Origin: Candidatus Poseidoniales archaeon
GTDB taxonomy: Archaea; Thermoplasmatota; Poseidoniia; Poseidoniales; Poseidoniaceae
Assembly: GCA_003602635.1 (NCBI GenBank)
Contig: QQSJ01000054.1
Coordinates: forward strand, 1-37,234
Length of the DNA: 37,234 bases
Direction of reading: 5' to 3'
Shown piece by piece: positions 8,943 to 18,125 of the stretch. The notes beneath the pieces are model-generated. The model was not told where the DNA came from and did not search any database. It saw only the letters and a list, made by a program, of their open reading frames with translations. The position numbers and the translations under genes are program-made. Position 1 is the stretch's first letter; each line of letters begins with the position of its first letter.

Positions 8943-9744
8943 GGCCCGCCACACACGCCGGGGTGGCATGCGCCTCGTGTCTTGGAACGTCAACGGCTTG
9001 CGTGCCGCCATTCGGAAGGGCATCGACGGATGGATCGAGACCATCGGGGCAGACGTGTTGATGCTGCAAGAGACCCGCGTCCTCGAAGAGCAGTTGCCGA
9101 AGGATTGGTCATGGCCAGAGGGCCACGCCGTTCACCTTCACCCTGCAGAAAGGAAGGGGTACTCTGGCGTGGCCACGCTCAGCACGCTCGAGCAAGACGT
9201 ACTTCCTGGATTCGCGTGGGGCGAGGACGCCACCGACATCGAGGGCCGCGTCCTCGTGACCCGCCACGGCGAGCTGGTCTGCGTCAACACCTACCTGCCC
9301 AACGGTGGCGGCGGGCCGGAGCGCCAAGCGTACAAGGAGCGCTGGATGGACGCATGGCGGGCATGGCTTTCGCCATGGCTCGAAGCAGACCACCCAGTGG
9401 TCGTGGTCGGGGACCTCAACATCGCTCACACCGAAGACGACATCTGGAATCCCAAGGGCAACGCCAAGACGAGCGGTTTCCTTCCGCAAGAGCGCGCGTG
9501 GTTCACGGAACTGCTGGCCGACGGGTGGGTCGACAGTTTCCGTCACGTGAAGGGTGAAGGCGAGAAGACCTACTCCTGGTGGTCCAACCGAGGCAACGCC
9601 CGAGCTGACGACAAGGGATGGCGAATCGATTACCTCCTGTGCAACCCGGCTGCCGCCAAGCGAATCGTCGCCGTGGACATCATCCGCCAAGCCGGGCTCG
9701 AAGTCAGCGACCACGCGCCGTGCATCCTCGACCTCGCCGATTGA
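8935..9744 (+). CDS. xth: Exodeoxyribonuclease III / AP endonuclease (ExoIII family)
   Basis: MRLVSWNVNGLRAAIRKGIDGWIETIGADVLMLQETR..., GDLNIAHTEDDIWNPKGN, WRIDYLLCN, SDHAP. The start may instead be ATG 8968. Confidence 0.93.
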   Translation: MPKARHTRRGGMRLVSWNVNGLRAAIRKGIDGWIETIGADVLMLQETRVLEEQLPKDWSWPEGHAVHLHPAERKGYSGVATLSTLEQDVLPGFAWGEDATDIEGRVLVTRHGELVCVNTYLPNGGGGPERQAYKERWMDAWRAWLSPWLEADHPVVVVGDLNIAHTEDDIWNPKGNAKTSGFLPQERAWFTELLADGWVDSFRHVKGEGEKTYSWWSNRGNARADDKGWRIDYLLCNPAAAKRIVAVDIIRQAGLEVSDHAPCILDLAD

Positions 9745-9809
9745 TTTCCCAAGGACATCATGTCCAGATTCGCCGGAACGGTGAATACCAGTCAGAATTC
9801 GCTGGAGGC

Positions 9810-10394
9810 ATGGACGAATTTGCAGCCTTGGAGGCGACCCTTGCCTCCGACGAGGCACGATCGACCATCGAACGCGTGGCTTGGGCCATCTGCACCGATG
9901 AACGGCAAGCGGATTACGTGATTGAAGAGAGCAACCACATTTACACTCCCTCGGAGAAGACCGTGTGGCTTTTCTTGGGCATCCTCCTCATCCCGCTCGG
10001 TTTTGGCATCCTCATCCTCATCGCCTTGTTCAAAGACGGACCACTCAATGAGGAGACGCATGAAATCTGCGGGCGCTATTTCATCGCGGAGTTGGGGGGC
10101 GTCATCGAATTCGAATGCAAGAACGACGTGTTCACGAAACTCACCTTCACTCGGATTGAGCCAACTGCGATCGTAGGGCACCACTATGTTGAGTTTGGTG
10201 ATAACGGAAGTTCGTATCTTGAATTCATCATCCTCAATGGCGAAGCGCCCAACATCCGCCTCTGGCGTTTGGGTGGATGGCATGATGGGCGGGAATTTGG
10301 GAAGAATTACCCCAAACTCGTGGATTTTTCCGAACGCACCGGCATCAGATTGAGCCCAGGGATGCTGAACCGTTTCGGAAAATGGATTCCCTGA
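9810..10394 (+). CDS. Hypothetical protein with central TM segment
   Basis: MDEFAALEATLASDE...; hydrophobic TVWLFLGILLIPLGFGILILIALF followed by a beta-rich region. Confidence 0.55.
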   Translation: MDEFAALEATLASDEARSTIERVAWAICTDERQADYVIEESNHIYTPSEKTVWLFLGILLIPLGFGILILIALFKDGPLNEETHEICGRYFIAELGGVIEFECKNDVFTKLTFTRIEPTAIVGHHYVEFGDNGSSYLEFIILNGEAPNIRLWRLGGWHDGREFGKNYPKLVDFSERTGIRLSPGMLNRFGKWIP

Positions 10395-10473
10395 CGTGCT
10401 CGGCTCCGAGCGAAGGCGAACAGGTGGTGAATGTCGCCGCGAGGTTCTTTGGGCGTGGGCCACAGGCATCCAC

Positions 10474-11052
10474 ATGGTTCGATGTTCCGTGTTCGCGCTG
10501 ACGGTGCTGCTGCTGTTTGTGCCGCTCTCCGGTTGCACCCTTTATTCTGAATTCAAGGGAACCCAAGTGGCCTCTTTCGAAATTGGTGAAGGCCCGGAAT
10601 ATTTGGACAGGGGCATCGGCAAAGGGACCGAATCCACCGATGATCGACTCTTGTCAATCAAACTCATTGATTCAACCCTCGACAGCGTTGAATTCAACGA
10701 CTGGAGCGGCAATCAAGACGGAGCGAATGCGTTCCGTTTCGAAATCACCATCACGGATACGGGTGAGGCTGAAGCCCCTTCCTATGCCTGCGTCCTTGCC
10801 ACACAAGGGCCAGATGCTTGCCTGTTGGCCGAAAGCGTCGAAGACGGAGTTTGGACGCTGGACGAATCGATCCACCTGTATGAGCACGACACCGACATCT
10901 GCAGCACGAGTTGCAGGCTGACGTTGACCGTCCTCAACGCCGACCTGGAAACCACCGCCGAAGAAGACGTGAATTTCATCTCGGATGAGTACGATGGGAA
11001 CGGCCCGATTACCCACACCTACAACGTCATCCTTGGACAAGACGACGCGTGA
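10474..11052 (+). CDS. Putative secreted lipoprotein, unknown function
   Basis: MVRCSVFALTVLLLFVPLSGCTLYS: signal peptide with LSGC lipobox; rest soluble. Confidence 0.6.
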   Translation: MVRCSVFALTVLLLFVPLSGCTLYSEFKGTQVASFEIGEGPEYLDRGIGKGTESTDDRLLSIKLIDSTLDSVEFNDWSGNQDGANAFRFEITITDTGEAEAPSYACVLATQGPDACLLAESVEDGVWTLDESIHLYEHDTDICSTSCRLTLTVLNADLETTAEEDVNFISDEYDGNGPITHTYNVILGQDDA

Positions 11053-11088
11053 TGGGAGGCTTCATCCCTCGCCCATCGATGGGCACCC

Positions 11089-11403
11089 ATGCGGCTCTAC
11101 CACAACCCGCGTTGTTCGAAGTCACGGCAAGCCGTGGCCCTGCTGAAGGAACGCGGCGTGACCTTCGAAGAGCACCGCTACCTGACGGATGGCGTGCACG
11201 ATGAAGACCTGAGCCTGCTCGCTACGCTTGACGGCATCGTGCGCACAAACGACGTGGAGGGCGAGGTCGATCTTTCTGACGTGGACGCCATTCGCGCCTT
11301 GCTGGCCTCGAACCCGAAACCGATGCAACGGCCCGTGCTTGTGCACGAGGGGCGTGCGGTCATCGGCCGACCGCCCGAAGACATCCTCCAACTGCTGGAC
11401 TGA
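11089..11403 (+). CDS. ArsC/Spx-family (arsenate reductase-like) thioredoxin-fold protein
   Basis: MRLYHNPRCSKSRQAVALLKERGVTFEEHRYL...RPVLVHEGRAVIGRPPEDILQLL: ArsC family pattern with conserved CSKSR. Confidence 0.9.
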   Translation: MRLYHNPRCSKSRQAVALLKERGVTFEEHRYLTDGVHDEDLSLLATLDGIVRTNDVEGEVDLSDVDAIRALLASNPKPMQRPVLVHEGRAVIGRPPEDILQLLD

Positions 11404-11412
11404 GGTGAAGTC

Positions 11413-11745
11413 GTGAACGCGTGGATTTGGTTGCTCATCGCCATCGTCTCCGAGGTCATCGCCACCTCGAGCCTCAAGGCCACGGAGGGATTCACGCGGC
11501 TCGGGCCGTCCATCGTGGTGATGGTCGGCTACGTCGGCTCCTTCTGGTGCGTCTCTCAGACCTTGGACACCATCCCGCTTGGCGTCGCCTACGCGGTTTG
11601 GTCAGGTGTGGGCATTGCCGCCCTGGCGGTGGTGACGGTGGTCGTGTACGACCAGAAGTTGGATGCGGCGGCGTTGGTTGGCATGGGCCTGATCATCGCT
11701 GGTGTGGTCGTGCTCCGACTGTTCAGCGAGACCTCGCTCGAATGA
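11413..11745 (+). CDS. Small multidrug resistance (SMR/EmrE-like) transporter
   Basis: GTG start; four TM helices; VSEVIATSSLKATEGFTRLGPS...IPLGVAYAVWSGVGIA signature of SMR proteins. Confidence 0.92.
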   Translation: MNAWIWLLIAIVSEVIATSSLKATEGFTRLGPSIVVMVGYVGSFWCVSQTLDTIPLGVAYAVWSGVGIAALAVVTVVVYDQKLDAAALVGMGLIIAGVVVLRLFSETSLE

Positions 11746-11812
11746 TGGAGACGGGCCATCATGCACGCAAAGAGGCCCGAGGTTACACCGTTGATACACG
11801 AAGAATAAGTGG

Positions 11813-14800
11813 GTGAGCATCGAGAAATGGCTGATGTCTGGAGTGTCGAAAGCAGTTCCTCTCGTCCTGATGTTTCTGATGTCCATGATGGTCCCGCTGG
11901 CCATTCATGCCGGCCATTTCGCCTCAGAATCCCCGCTGCAGGACGGGCCCCAAGCAGCCTACACCGGATCTTCAAGCAACTTGAGTGCGACCTTCTCACC
12001 GACCTCGGGATGGACCACGGGCGGACAAAACGTCACGATCACAGGCTCCGGTTTCCTTGAGATGGCGACCAACAACATCTACGACGACGGTTTGACCCAC
12101 AGCTGGACCGCCACCACGGTGGATTACATCCAGGGAGGTTACGGCGACCAGGCGATTGCGGTGACGTCAAACGGTGACGTGCACATCGTGTACTGGAATT
12201 ACGACACCCACGAACTCAAGCACGCCATCAACGACGGAAGTGGTTGGACCAGGTCCGTCATCGTCTCGTACTCGGCCGGCAGCTCCGACATCCGAGAGGT
12301 GGAAATGGTCGTCGACGGTTCCGACAACCTCCACGTGGCCCATTTCGTGACCGGGGAATACCTCCACTACCGTCACTACAACGGCACGAACTGGACGATC
12401 CCCTACACCACCAGCGACGTGGACCGATGGGGCATGGACATCGCCGTTGATTCCAACAACCTTGCTCGCATTGTGTACAACAAGCCCGACTACGTCTGTG
12501 GCGGCCTGATGCTGGCTTACGACACGGGTTCTGGTTGGACCAAACAGGCCCTGGACACCTCCTCCACCCTGGTTGGGTGCTACCCCTCGATCGACGTCGA
12601 CTCCAACGATGCTGTTCACGTGGCCTATCGTGACCACACCAACAGCCGTTTCAACTACATCACCAACGAAAGCGGCACCTGGGACAAATACATGCATTCC
12701 AACACCAACACGCCCGGGTATTACACGCAAACCAAAGTGAAGTCCAACGACGACGTGTTCATCGTTCAGAAGAACAGCAACGGGCTTCGCTACGCCGAAG
12801 GCACGCCGGGTACATCGTGGTCCCAAGGCGGCATCAGCGGCGATTCGGCCGACGACACGTCGCTGTTCCTTGACGCCTTTGACCGGCCGCACGTGTTGCA
12901 CTGGAAGTCGAGCACCGACGACCTGCTGTACTCGACGCGGAGCACCTCGGGTTCGTGGGCCACGAGCACCGTGGACGGCACCGGTGGCAACGACGTCGGT
13001 CGATCCAACGCCCTCACCATCGACGCCGACCACCACCTCCACGCCGCCTACAGCGATCACGGCAACAAGCACCTGAGGTACGCCACCATGGCGACTGGCC
13101 TGGTGAACAATTACGAGATCACCGTCGAGTTTGGCCCCTACGGCAACGTGACGGGCACCGTGATGGACGACAGCACCATCGTGGTGGCCACACCGGTGGC
13201 CGGTTCACAGGCCGAGAGCGTCAGCCTCAGCATCTGGGACGCGGATGGCCACGAGCACGTGCTGGCGGACCCCTTCCAGTTCATTTCACCCGATGACCCT
13301 GACGTTGACGGCGTGCTTAGCGACGTGGATGCATGCCCGAGCACATGGGGCAACTCCACGGTCGACCGACTCGGCTGCCCCGATTCCGATGGCGACGGCA
13401 CCAGCGACCTGAACGACGCCTTCCCAACCGATGCAAGCGAGTGGACCGACACCGACGGCGACGGCGTGGGCAACAACACGGACGCCTTCCCAGAAGACGC
13501 CAACGAGACCATGGATTCGGATGGGGATGGCGTCGGTGACAACGCCGATGCCTTCCCGAACGACGGCAGCGAAACCGTTGACTCGGACGGGGACGGCGTG
13601 GGCGACAACGCTGACGTCTTCCCGAGCGACCCCAACGAGTGGATCGATTCAGACCTTGACGGCGTGGGCGACAACGCCGATGCCTTCCCCACCGATGCCG
13701 ACGAAACCATGGATTCTGACGGTGACGGCATCGGTGACAACGCCGACATGTTCCCCTTCAACGCGTTTGAGTACGTGGACAGCGACGGCGACGGAGCAGG
13801 TGACAACATCGACGCCTTCCCCTTCGACGCCAGCGAAACCACCGATTCAGACGGCGACGGTGTGGGCGACAACGCCGATGCGTTCCCGAACGATGCCAAC
13901 GAAACGACCGATTCGGACGGTGACGGGATTGGCGACAACGCTGACGCCAACCCGACGATCAACGATTTCATCGACACGGACGGTGACGGCTTCCCTGACC
14001 TCGTGGACATGTTCCCAAACGATGCAAGCCAGTGGATGGACGCAGACGGTGACGGCTACGGCGACAACGCCACAGGAAGCACGGCCGATGCTTTTCCCGC
14101 CTTGCCTACGCAATGGTCCGACGTGGACGGTGACGGCTACGGTGACAACTGGGGCAACGCGTCCTGGACCGATGCACGCACCGGCAAGGGCATCGGCCAA
14201 TACGTCGAAGGCGCCATCATGGCCGATTACTGCCCTGAAGTGGCCGGGACCTCGATCATGGACGGTTACTTTGGTTGCCGTGACGCAGACGGTGATGGCA
14301 TCGCCGACCAATTCCAATCCTCGGACGAGTCCAACGACGGGCAACAGGGCGACGGTCCCGTCGGCGACGGACCCGGAACTGACCTTGGCGCGACGGACCA
14401 AGACGGCGACGGCGTGATGGACATCGCCGATGCTTGCCCGAACACCCCGGCTGGAACCGAAGTGGACGGTTTTGGATGTGAGAAGGAGCATGCCTCCTTC
14501 ATGGAAGGGCTGATGTCAGGTGATCAACAGGCCGTCACGACCACGGTGGGCCTGAGCGCCGTCCTTCTTGCGGCCTTCGCGTTCTTGCAGACCAACGCCG
14601 CTGCTTCCGTTCTCCCTGATGCCTTCCGCTGGGTGCAGGTGCTACGAAAGTCCAACAAAATGAGCCATGAGGAGGAGCGCGAGCTTGGGTTCTTGAAGTC
14701 CCTTGTCCAAGGGTTTTCCCACAATCCTGAATCCCTCCGGGCCGAACTCCGCGAACTCAAAGCGGTGCTGTCCTCCCGCTACGCGAACAACGAGATCAGC

Positions 14801-15121
14801 AAATCGACCCTTGAGAAATTGAACACCCTCGTTGAAGACCTGATGGTTGCAAGCCCCGAGGACATCAAACACATCGCACACAGTGACGTGTATTTCGGCC
14901 TGTCCAGTGGCACGAGCATCGAAGAGCGTGAGGCTGCGCTCCAGATGCGCATGGCCATGGAGGCTCCGATGGACGACGTCTCACGAGGAGGCACGGTGCC
15001 GTCGGCGGACGTCAAAGGCTCCATCAGCGAAGAAGACGGGCACGAGTACCTCGAGCATCCGCAAGGGTCTGGTCTGTACTTCCACCGTGACGAGACGGGC
15101 GAATGGCAGCCATGGCAATGA
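11813..15121 (+). CDS. Large surface/secreted protein: signal peptide, IPT/TIG-like segment, beta-propeller-like region, TSP3 Ca-binding repeats, C-terminal TM and cytoplasmic tail
   Basis: GTG start; 1102 aa; FSPTSGWTTGGQNVTITGSGF (TIG-like); repeated (D-x-D-G-D-G-x-G-D-N-A-D-A-F-P) units; CPNTPAGTEVDGFGC; TM AVTTTVGLSAVLLAAFAFL. Confidence 0.85.
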   Translation: MSIEKWLMSGVSKAVPLVLMFLMSMMVPLAIHAGHFASESPLQDGPQAAYTGSSSNLSATFSPTSGWTTGGQNVTITGSGFLEMATNNIYDDGLTHSWTATTVDYIQGGYGDQAIAVTSNGDVHIVYWNYDTHELKHAINDGSGWTRSVIVSYSAGSSDIREVEMVVDGSDNLHVAHFVTGEYLHYRHYNGTNWTIPYTTSDVDRWGMDIAVDSNNLARIVYNKPDYVCGGLMLAYDTGSGWTKQALDTSSTLVGCYPSIDVDSNDAVHVAYRDHTNSRFNYITNESGTWDKYMHSNTNTPGYYTQTKVKSNDDVFIVQKNSNGLRYAEGTPGTSWSQGGISGDSADDTSLFLDAFDRPHVLHWKSSTDDLLYSTRSTSGSWATSTVDGTGGNDVGRSNALTIDADHHLHAAYSDHGNKHLRYATMATGLVNNYEITVEFGPYGNVTGTVMDDSTIVVATPVAGSQAESVSLSIWDADGHEHVLADPFQFISPDDPDVDGVLSDVDACPSTWGNSTVDRLGCPDSDGDGTSDLNDAFPTDASEWTDTDGDGVGNNTDAFPEDANETMDSDGDGVGDNADAFPNDGSETVDSDGDGVGDNADVFPSDPNEWIDSDLDGVGDNADAFPTDADETMDSDGDGIGDNADMFPFNAFEYVDSDGDGAGDNIDAFPFDASETTDSDGDGVGDNADAFPNDANETTDSDGDGIGDNADANPTINDFIDTDGDGFPDLVDMFPNDASQWMDADGDGYGDNATGSTADAFPALPTQWSDVDGDGYGDNWGNASWTDARTGKGIGQYVEGAIMADYCPEVAGTSIMDGYFGCRDADGDGIADQFQSSDESNDGQQGDGPVGDGPGTDLGATDQDGDGVMDIADACPNTPAGTEVDGFGCEKEHASFMEGLMSGDQQAVTTTVGLSAVLLAAFAFLQTNAAASVLPDAFRWVQVLRKSNKMSHEEERELGFLKSLVQGFSHNPESLRAELRELKAVLSSRYANNEISKSTLEKLNTLVEDLMVASPEDIKHIAHSDVYFGLSSGTSIEEREAALQMRMAMEAPMDDVSRGGTVPSADVKGSISEEDGHEYLEHPQGSGLYFHRDETGEWQPWQ
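13382..14160 (+). repeat. In-frame TSP3-type tandem repeats, about 66 bp (22 aa) period, 10-11 copies
   Basis: Repeated DSDGDGVGDNADAFPNDANET in the translation; at DNA level repeated gattcggatggggatggcgtcggtgacaacgccgatgccttccc. Confidence 0.9.
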
Positions 15122-15125
15122 CGCC

Positions 15126-16190
15126 TCACGACGCCGTGATCACGTGAACGCGCCCGTTGCCACCAAAGGTGGCGTAAAACAGGTCGCCGTTTGGATGGAA
15201 CACGATTGGCAGCGGTGTGCCAAGGTCTGAGGCAAACACGGAGGTTTCGCCCGACCAGAAGCCGTCTTCGTCCTGCGTGAAGTCGATGCGCACGATCTCG
15301 TGGCCGACGGGCACGATGCTGTTCCATGAACCGTACACCGTGGCGTAGACCGTGTGATTTCCGCCCGGGAGGGTTGAGGTGGCAGGGCGGTGGGCCAACC
15401 CGTTGAGGCTGCTGTGAGGCGTCCACGTGGCCACAGGAGCTTCGCTTCCCTCCGGTACGGGCGTATCTGGAGCATCGTCCGGCCAACCATAATTCGCACC
15501 CTCGAACAAGAGGTTCACCTCTTCGGGCGGGTGGTCGCCTTCCCAGTCCCTTCCGTTGTCGCTGAAGAGGTACCCAAGCCCGTCGACCCATGTTCCGTCG
15601 AAGGAGTTCCGAACACCGCTCGCCAAAACGCCGTGTTCGCCCGTGCTGGCGTTGACCCACAACAGGGCCGCGTTGCGCTCATCGCTCTCCTCGCAGACGT
15701 TGCATGTGGAACCGGAATGCCACACAAGGGTCCCGTTGGGGAGCACGTTCACGGCGTTGGTCTGATGGTTCCCCGTTGGGATTCCGTCAACGAGGACGGT
15801 TCGATTTTCGATCGGTGCACCGGCGTCGTCAAGCGCAAAGCTGCTCAATCGGCCTGCTTCCGAGACGATCAGCGCATCTTCAAGCAAAGCCACGTCGTGA
15901 GGACGGTCAAGGCCCTCAAGCCAGGTTTCTGGGGCTCCAGCCTGCCAATCCCCGTTGAAGGTCAGCGGAAGAAGGAGGATGCGCCCTCCGTCGCGATCGC
16001 AGATGAGCATGGTGTCGTTGTCCAACCAATCCATGCAGGTGGGGCCACCGAGATCGCCGACCAGCAGGTCAACTTCCATGCCTTCCTGCACCACGGGGTC
16101 GTGCACGTCAGCGTAGGGCCAGATTTGGCGTGCGGTGACCAACAACAGGAGGGCGACGATGAGGGATGCGACGTGCCTCTCCCATGCCAT
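15126..16190 (-). CDS. Exported PQQ-dependent sugar dehydrogenase (glucose/sorbosone dehydrogenase family)
   Basis: N-terminal TM/signal, LDRPHDVALLEDALIVSEAGR, GSTCNVCEESDERNAAL, SGVRNSFDGTWV..DNGRDWEGDHPPEEVNLLFEGANYGWP: GSDH family motifs. Confidence 0.85.
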   Translation of the reverse strand: MAWERHVASLIVALLLLVTARQIWPYADVHDPVVQEGMEVDLLVGDLGGPTCMDWLDNDTMLICDRDGGRILLLPLTFNGDWQAGAPETWLEGLDRPHDVALLEDALIVSEAGRLSSFALDDAGAPIENRTVLVDGIPTGNHQTNAVNVLPNGTLVWHSGSTCNVCEESDERNAALLWVNASTGEHGVLASGVRNSFDGTWVDGLGYLFSDNGRDWEGDHPPEEVNLLFEGANYGWPDDAPDTPVPEGSEAPVATWTPHSSLNGLAHRPATSTLPGGNHTVYATVYGSWNSIVPVGHEIVRIDFTQDEDGFWSGETSVFASDLGTPLPIVFHPNGDLFYATFGGNGRVHVITAS

Positions 16191-16232
16191 GACGTGCGTC
16201 CACCGTGGTGGGATTTAGCCGCGTGGGTTGGT

Positions 16233-16769
16233 TCAGTCTCGACGGGCGAGAATCATCGCGGCCGCCATCAAAGCGACCACGGCAGCGGGTGCTGCGAAGC
16301 CTGGGGCGTCTTCGGATGAGCTGGAACTGGAACCTGCCTCGCTGGCGGGCGCAGGGTCGCCTTCGCCCACGGTCACGATGCCGACCATGTCGGAGGTGGC
16401 GTGTGGTTCGCAGACGTAGGTGAAGTCTTGATCACCGGTGAAGGTCACACGGAAGTCTTCGGTTTCGTTGGCCTCGCCGGAACTCAACCCGCCTTCGGCA
16501 GCTTCGGTTCCGCCTTCTTCGGCGGTTTCAACGACGTTGTGGGCCATGGACTCGTCGGTCCATTGCCAACACACGGTTGCACCGTCGTCGACGGTCAGGG
16601 AGGCTGGGCTGAACTTGATGCCGCTCGGAGCGATGCGGACCACGTGGTCGCATTCCGCTTCGGGCGAAACCACCGCGGTGGCCGAGGAATCCGTTTCTTC
16701 AGACATGCCAGGGGCGGCAAGGAAACTGAACACGACAAGGGTACAGAGCAACGTGGCGATCAATCGCAT
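16233..16769 (-). CDS. Plastocyanin/cupredoxin-like blue copper protein with C-terminal PGF-CTERM-like anchor
   Basis: Signal peptide MRLIATLLCTLVVFSFLAAPG; type 1 Cu-like ligands MAHNV ... YVCEPHATSDMVG; C-terminus APGFAAPAAVVALMAAAMILARRD. Confidence 0.82.
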   Translation of the reverse strand: MRLIATLLCTLVVFSFLAAPGMSEETDSSATAVVSPEAECDHVVRIAPSGIKFSPASLTVDDGATVCWQWTDESMAHNVVETAEEGGTEAAEGGLSSGEANETEDFRVTFTGDQDFTYVCEPHATSDMVGIVTVGEGDPAPASEAGSSSSSSEDAPGFAAPAAVVALMAAAMILARRD

Positions 16770-16819
16770 GGCACTGGGCCGGTTGGGCCCCTTTTGAAGC
16801 GTGACATCAAGCCTGCGCG

Positions 16820-18073
16820 TCAAAGGTCGAACGGAGACGCGTAATCGCTCACTTCGGAAGCAATGCGAAGCAGTTGGTTGTACTTCGCCGTCCGGTCGCT
16901 GCGTGCAGGGGCACCGGTCTTGATTTGACCCGCCCGAGTTCCAACGCACAAATCAGCGATGGTCACGTCTTCGGTCTCACCAGACCGGTGGCTGACGACG
17001 TTGTTGAAGCCGTTCCGTGATGCGAGGTCCATCGATTCGAGGGTCTCGGTGACCGTACCGACTTGGTTGACTTTGACCAACATCGCGTTGGCGGCCTGCA
17101 TCTCAATGCCGCGAGCCAAGCGTTCGGATTGGGTCACGAAGAGGTCGTCACCGACGATTTGCACGCGGTGTCCTTCTCGTGCGGTGAAGTGCGACCATCC
17201 TTGCCAGTCGTCTTCGTCAAAGCCGTCTTCGATGGAGAGGATTGGGTACTGATCCAGCCAGCCGGAGTAGAGTTCAGCCAACGCCTCGCTGTCCAAGGCT
17301 TGCCCGTCGATGTGGTAGGCCCCGTCTTTGTGGAATTCCGTGCTGGCGACGTCGAGGGCGATGCCCATTTGGTCGATGGAATAGCCCGCAGTTTCGATCG
17401 CTCGAACGAGGTAGCGAAGGCCGTCCTCGTTGGAAGGAAGGTTGGGTGCAAAGCCACCTTCGTCTCCGATGCCTCCCAACAAGCCGTCCTTGCGCAATTC
17501 TCCCTTCAGGGCGTGGTAGGTCTCCACGCCGGCACGAAGGCCTTCGCCAAAGGTGTCGAAGCCGTGAGGGACGACCATGAATTCCTGGACGTCCACGTTG
17601 GACGCCGCATGGGCGCCACCGTTGAGGATGTTCATCATCGGGACGGGCATCAATCCGCCGGCCACGCCTCCAACGTAACGCCACACGGGGAGTTCGTGCT
17701 GGGCTGCGCCTGCATGCAAGCACGCCAACGAGGCCCCGAGGGTGGCGTTGGCGCCCAAACGGGCCTTGTTGCCCGTGCCGTCCAGTTCGACGATCGTTTC
17801 GTCCAGCATCCGTTGGTCGTCCACCGGCATGCCAACGAGGGCTTGCGCGATGTGTTCGGTCACGGCGTTGACCGCGCCGTCCACGCCCTTACCAAGCCAA
17901 GGCTGACCACCGTCGCGCAGTTCGACCGCCTCGTGCCGGCCGGTTGATGCGCCAGACGGCACCGCGGCACGACCCGCCAGCACGCCGTCCACGTAGCAGT
18001 CGACTTCGACCGTGGGGTTGCCACGGGAGTCGAGGATCATGCGTGCGTCCAATCCGGTGATGTGCCCACTCAC
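16820..18073 (-). CDS. eno: Enolase
   Basis: MSGHITGLDARMILDSRGNPTVEVD, SGASTGRHEAVELRDG, IGDEGGFAPNL, LSIEDGFDEDDW, SHRSGETEDVTIADL, GQIKTGAPARSDRTAKYNQLLRI. Confidence 0.97.
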   Translation of the reverse strand: MSGHITGLDARMILDSRGNPTVEVDCYVDGVLAGRAAVPSGASTGRHEAVELRDGGQPWLGKGVDGAVNAVTEHIAQALVGMPVDDQRMLDETIVELDGTGNKARLGANATLGASLACLHAGAAQHELPVWRYVGGVAGGLMPVPMMNILNGGAHAASNVDVQEFMVVPHGFDTFGEGLRAGVETYHALKGELRKDGLLGGIGDEGGFAPNLPSNEDGLRYLVRAIETAGYSIDQMGIALDVASTEFHKDGAYHIDGQALDSEALAELYSGWLDQYPILSIEDGFDEDDWQGWSHFTAREGHRVQIVGDDLFVTQSERLARGIEMQAANAMLVKVNQVGTVTETLESMDLASRNGFNNVVSHRSGETEDVTIADLCVGTRAGQIKTGAPARSDRTAKYNQLLRIASEVSDYASPFDL

Positions 18074-18125
18074 GGCCTTCCCCAGTCGAGGCCAGCGGCC
18101 GTCCGTCCTTCAACGGTGCGGCGGC

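Noticed and set aside
11089-11745. Arsenic/drug resistance cassette (ArsC-like + SMR)
   Set aside because: Only two common house-type small genes, no ArsR/ArsB or mobile signatures; the ArsC-like family is often not arsenate-specific.
12167-14010. Long minus-strand ORFs (301 and 290 aa) opposite the TSP3 protein
   Set aside because: Low-complexity antisense of the repeats (SALSPTPSPSESVVS... mirrors DSDGDGVGDNADA); not independent genes.
13382-14160. Regular repeat spacing resembling a CRISPR-like array
   Set aside because: Repeats are contiguous, in-frame, 66-bp protein-coding TSP3 units without unique spacers.
17063-17947. 294-aa plus-strand ORF opposite enolase
   Set aside because: Shadow ORF; enolase on the minus strand is secure.
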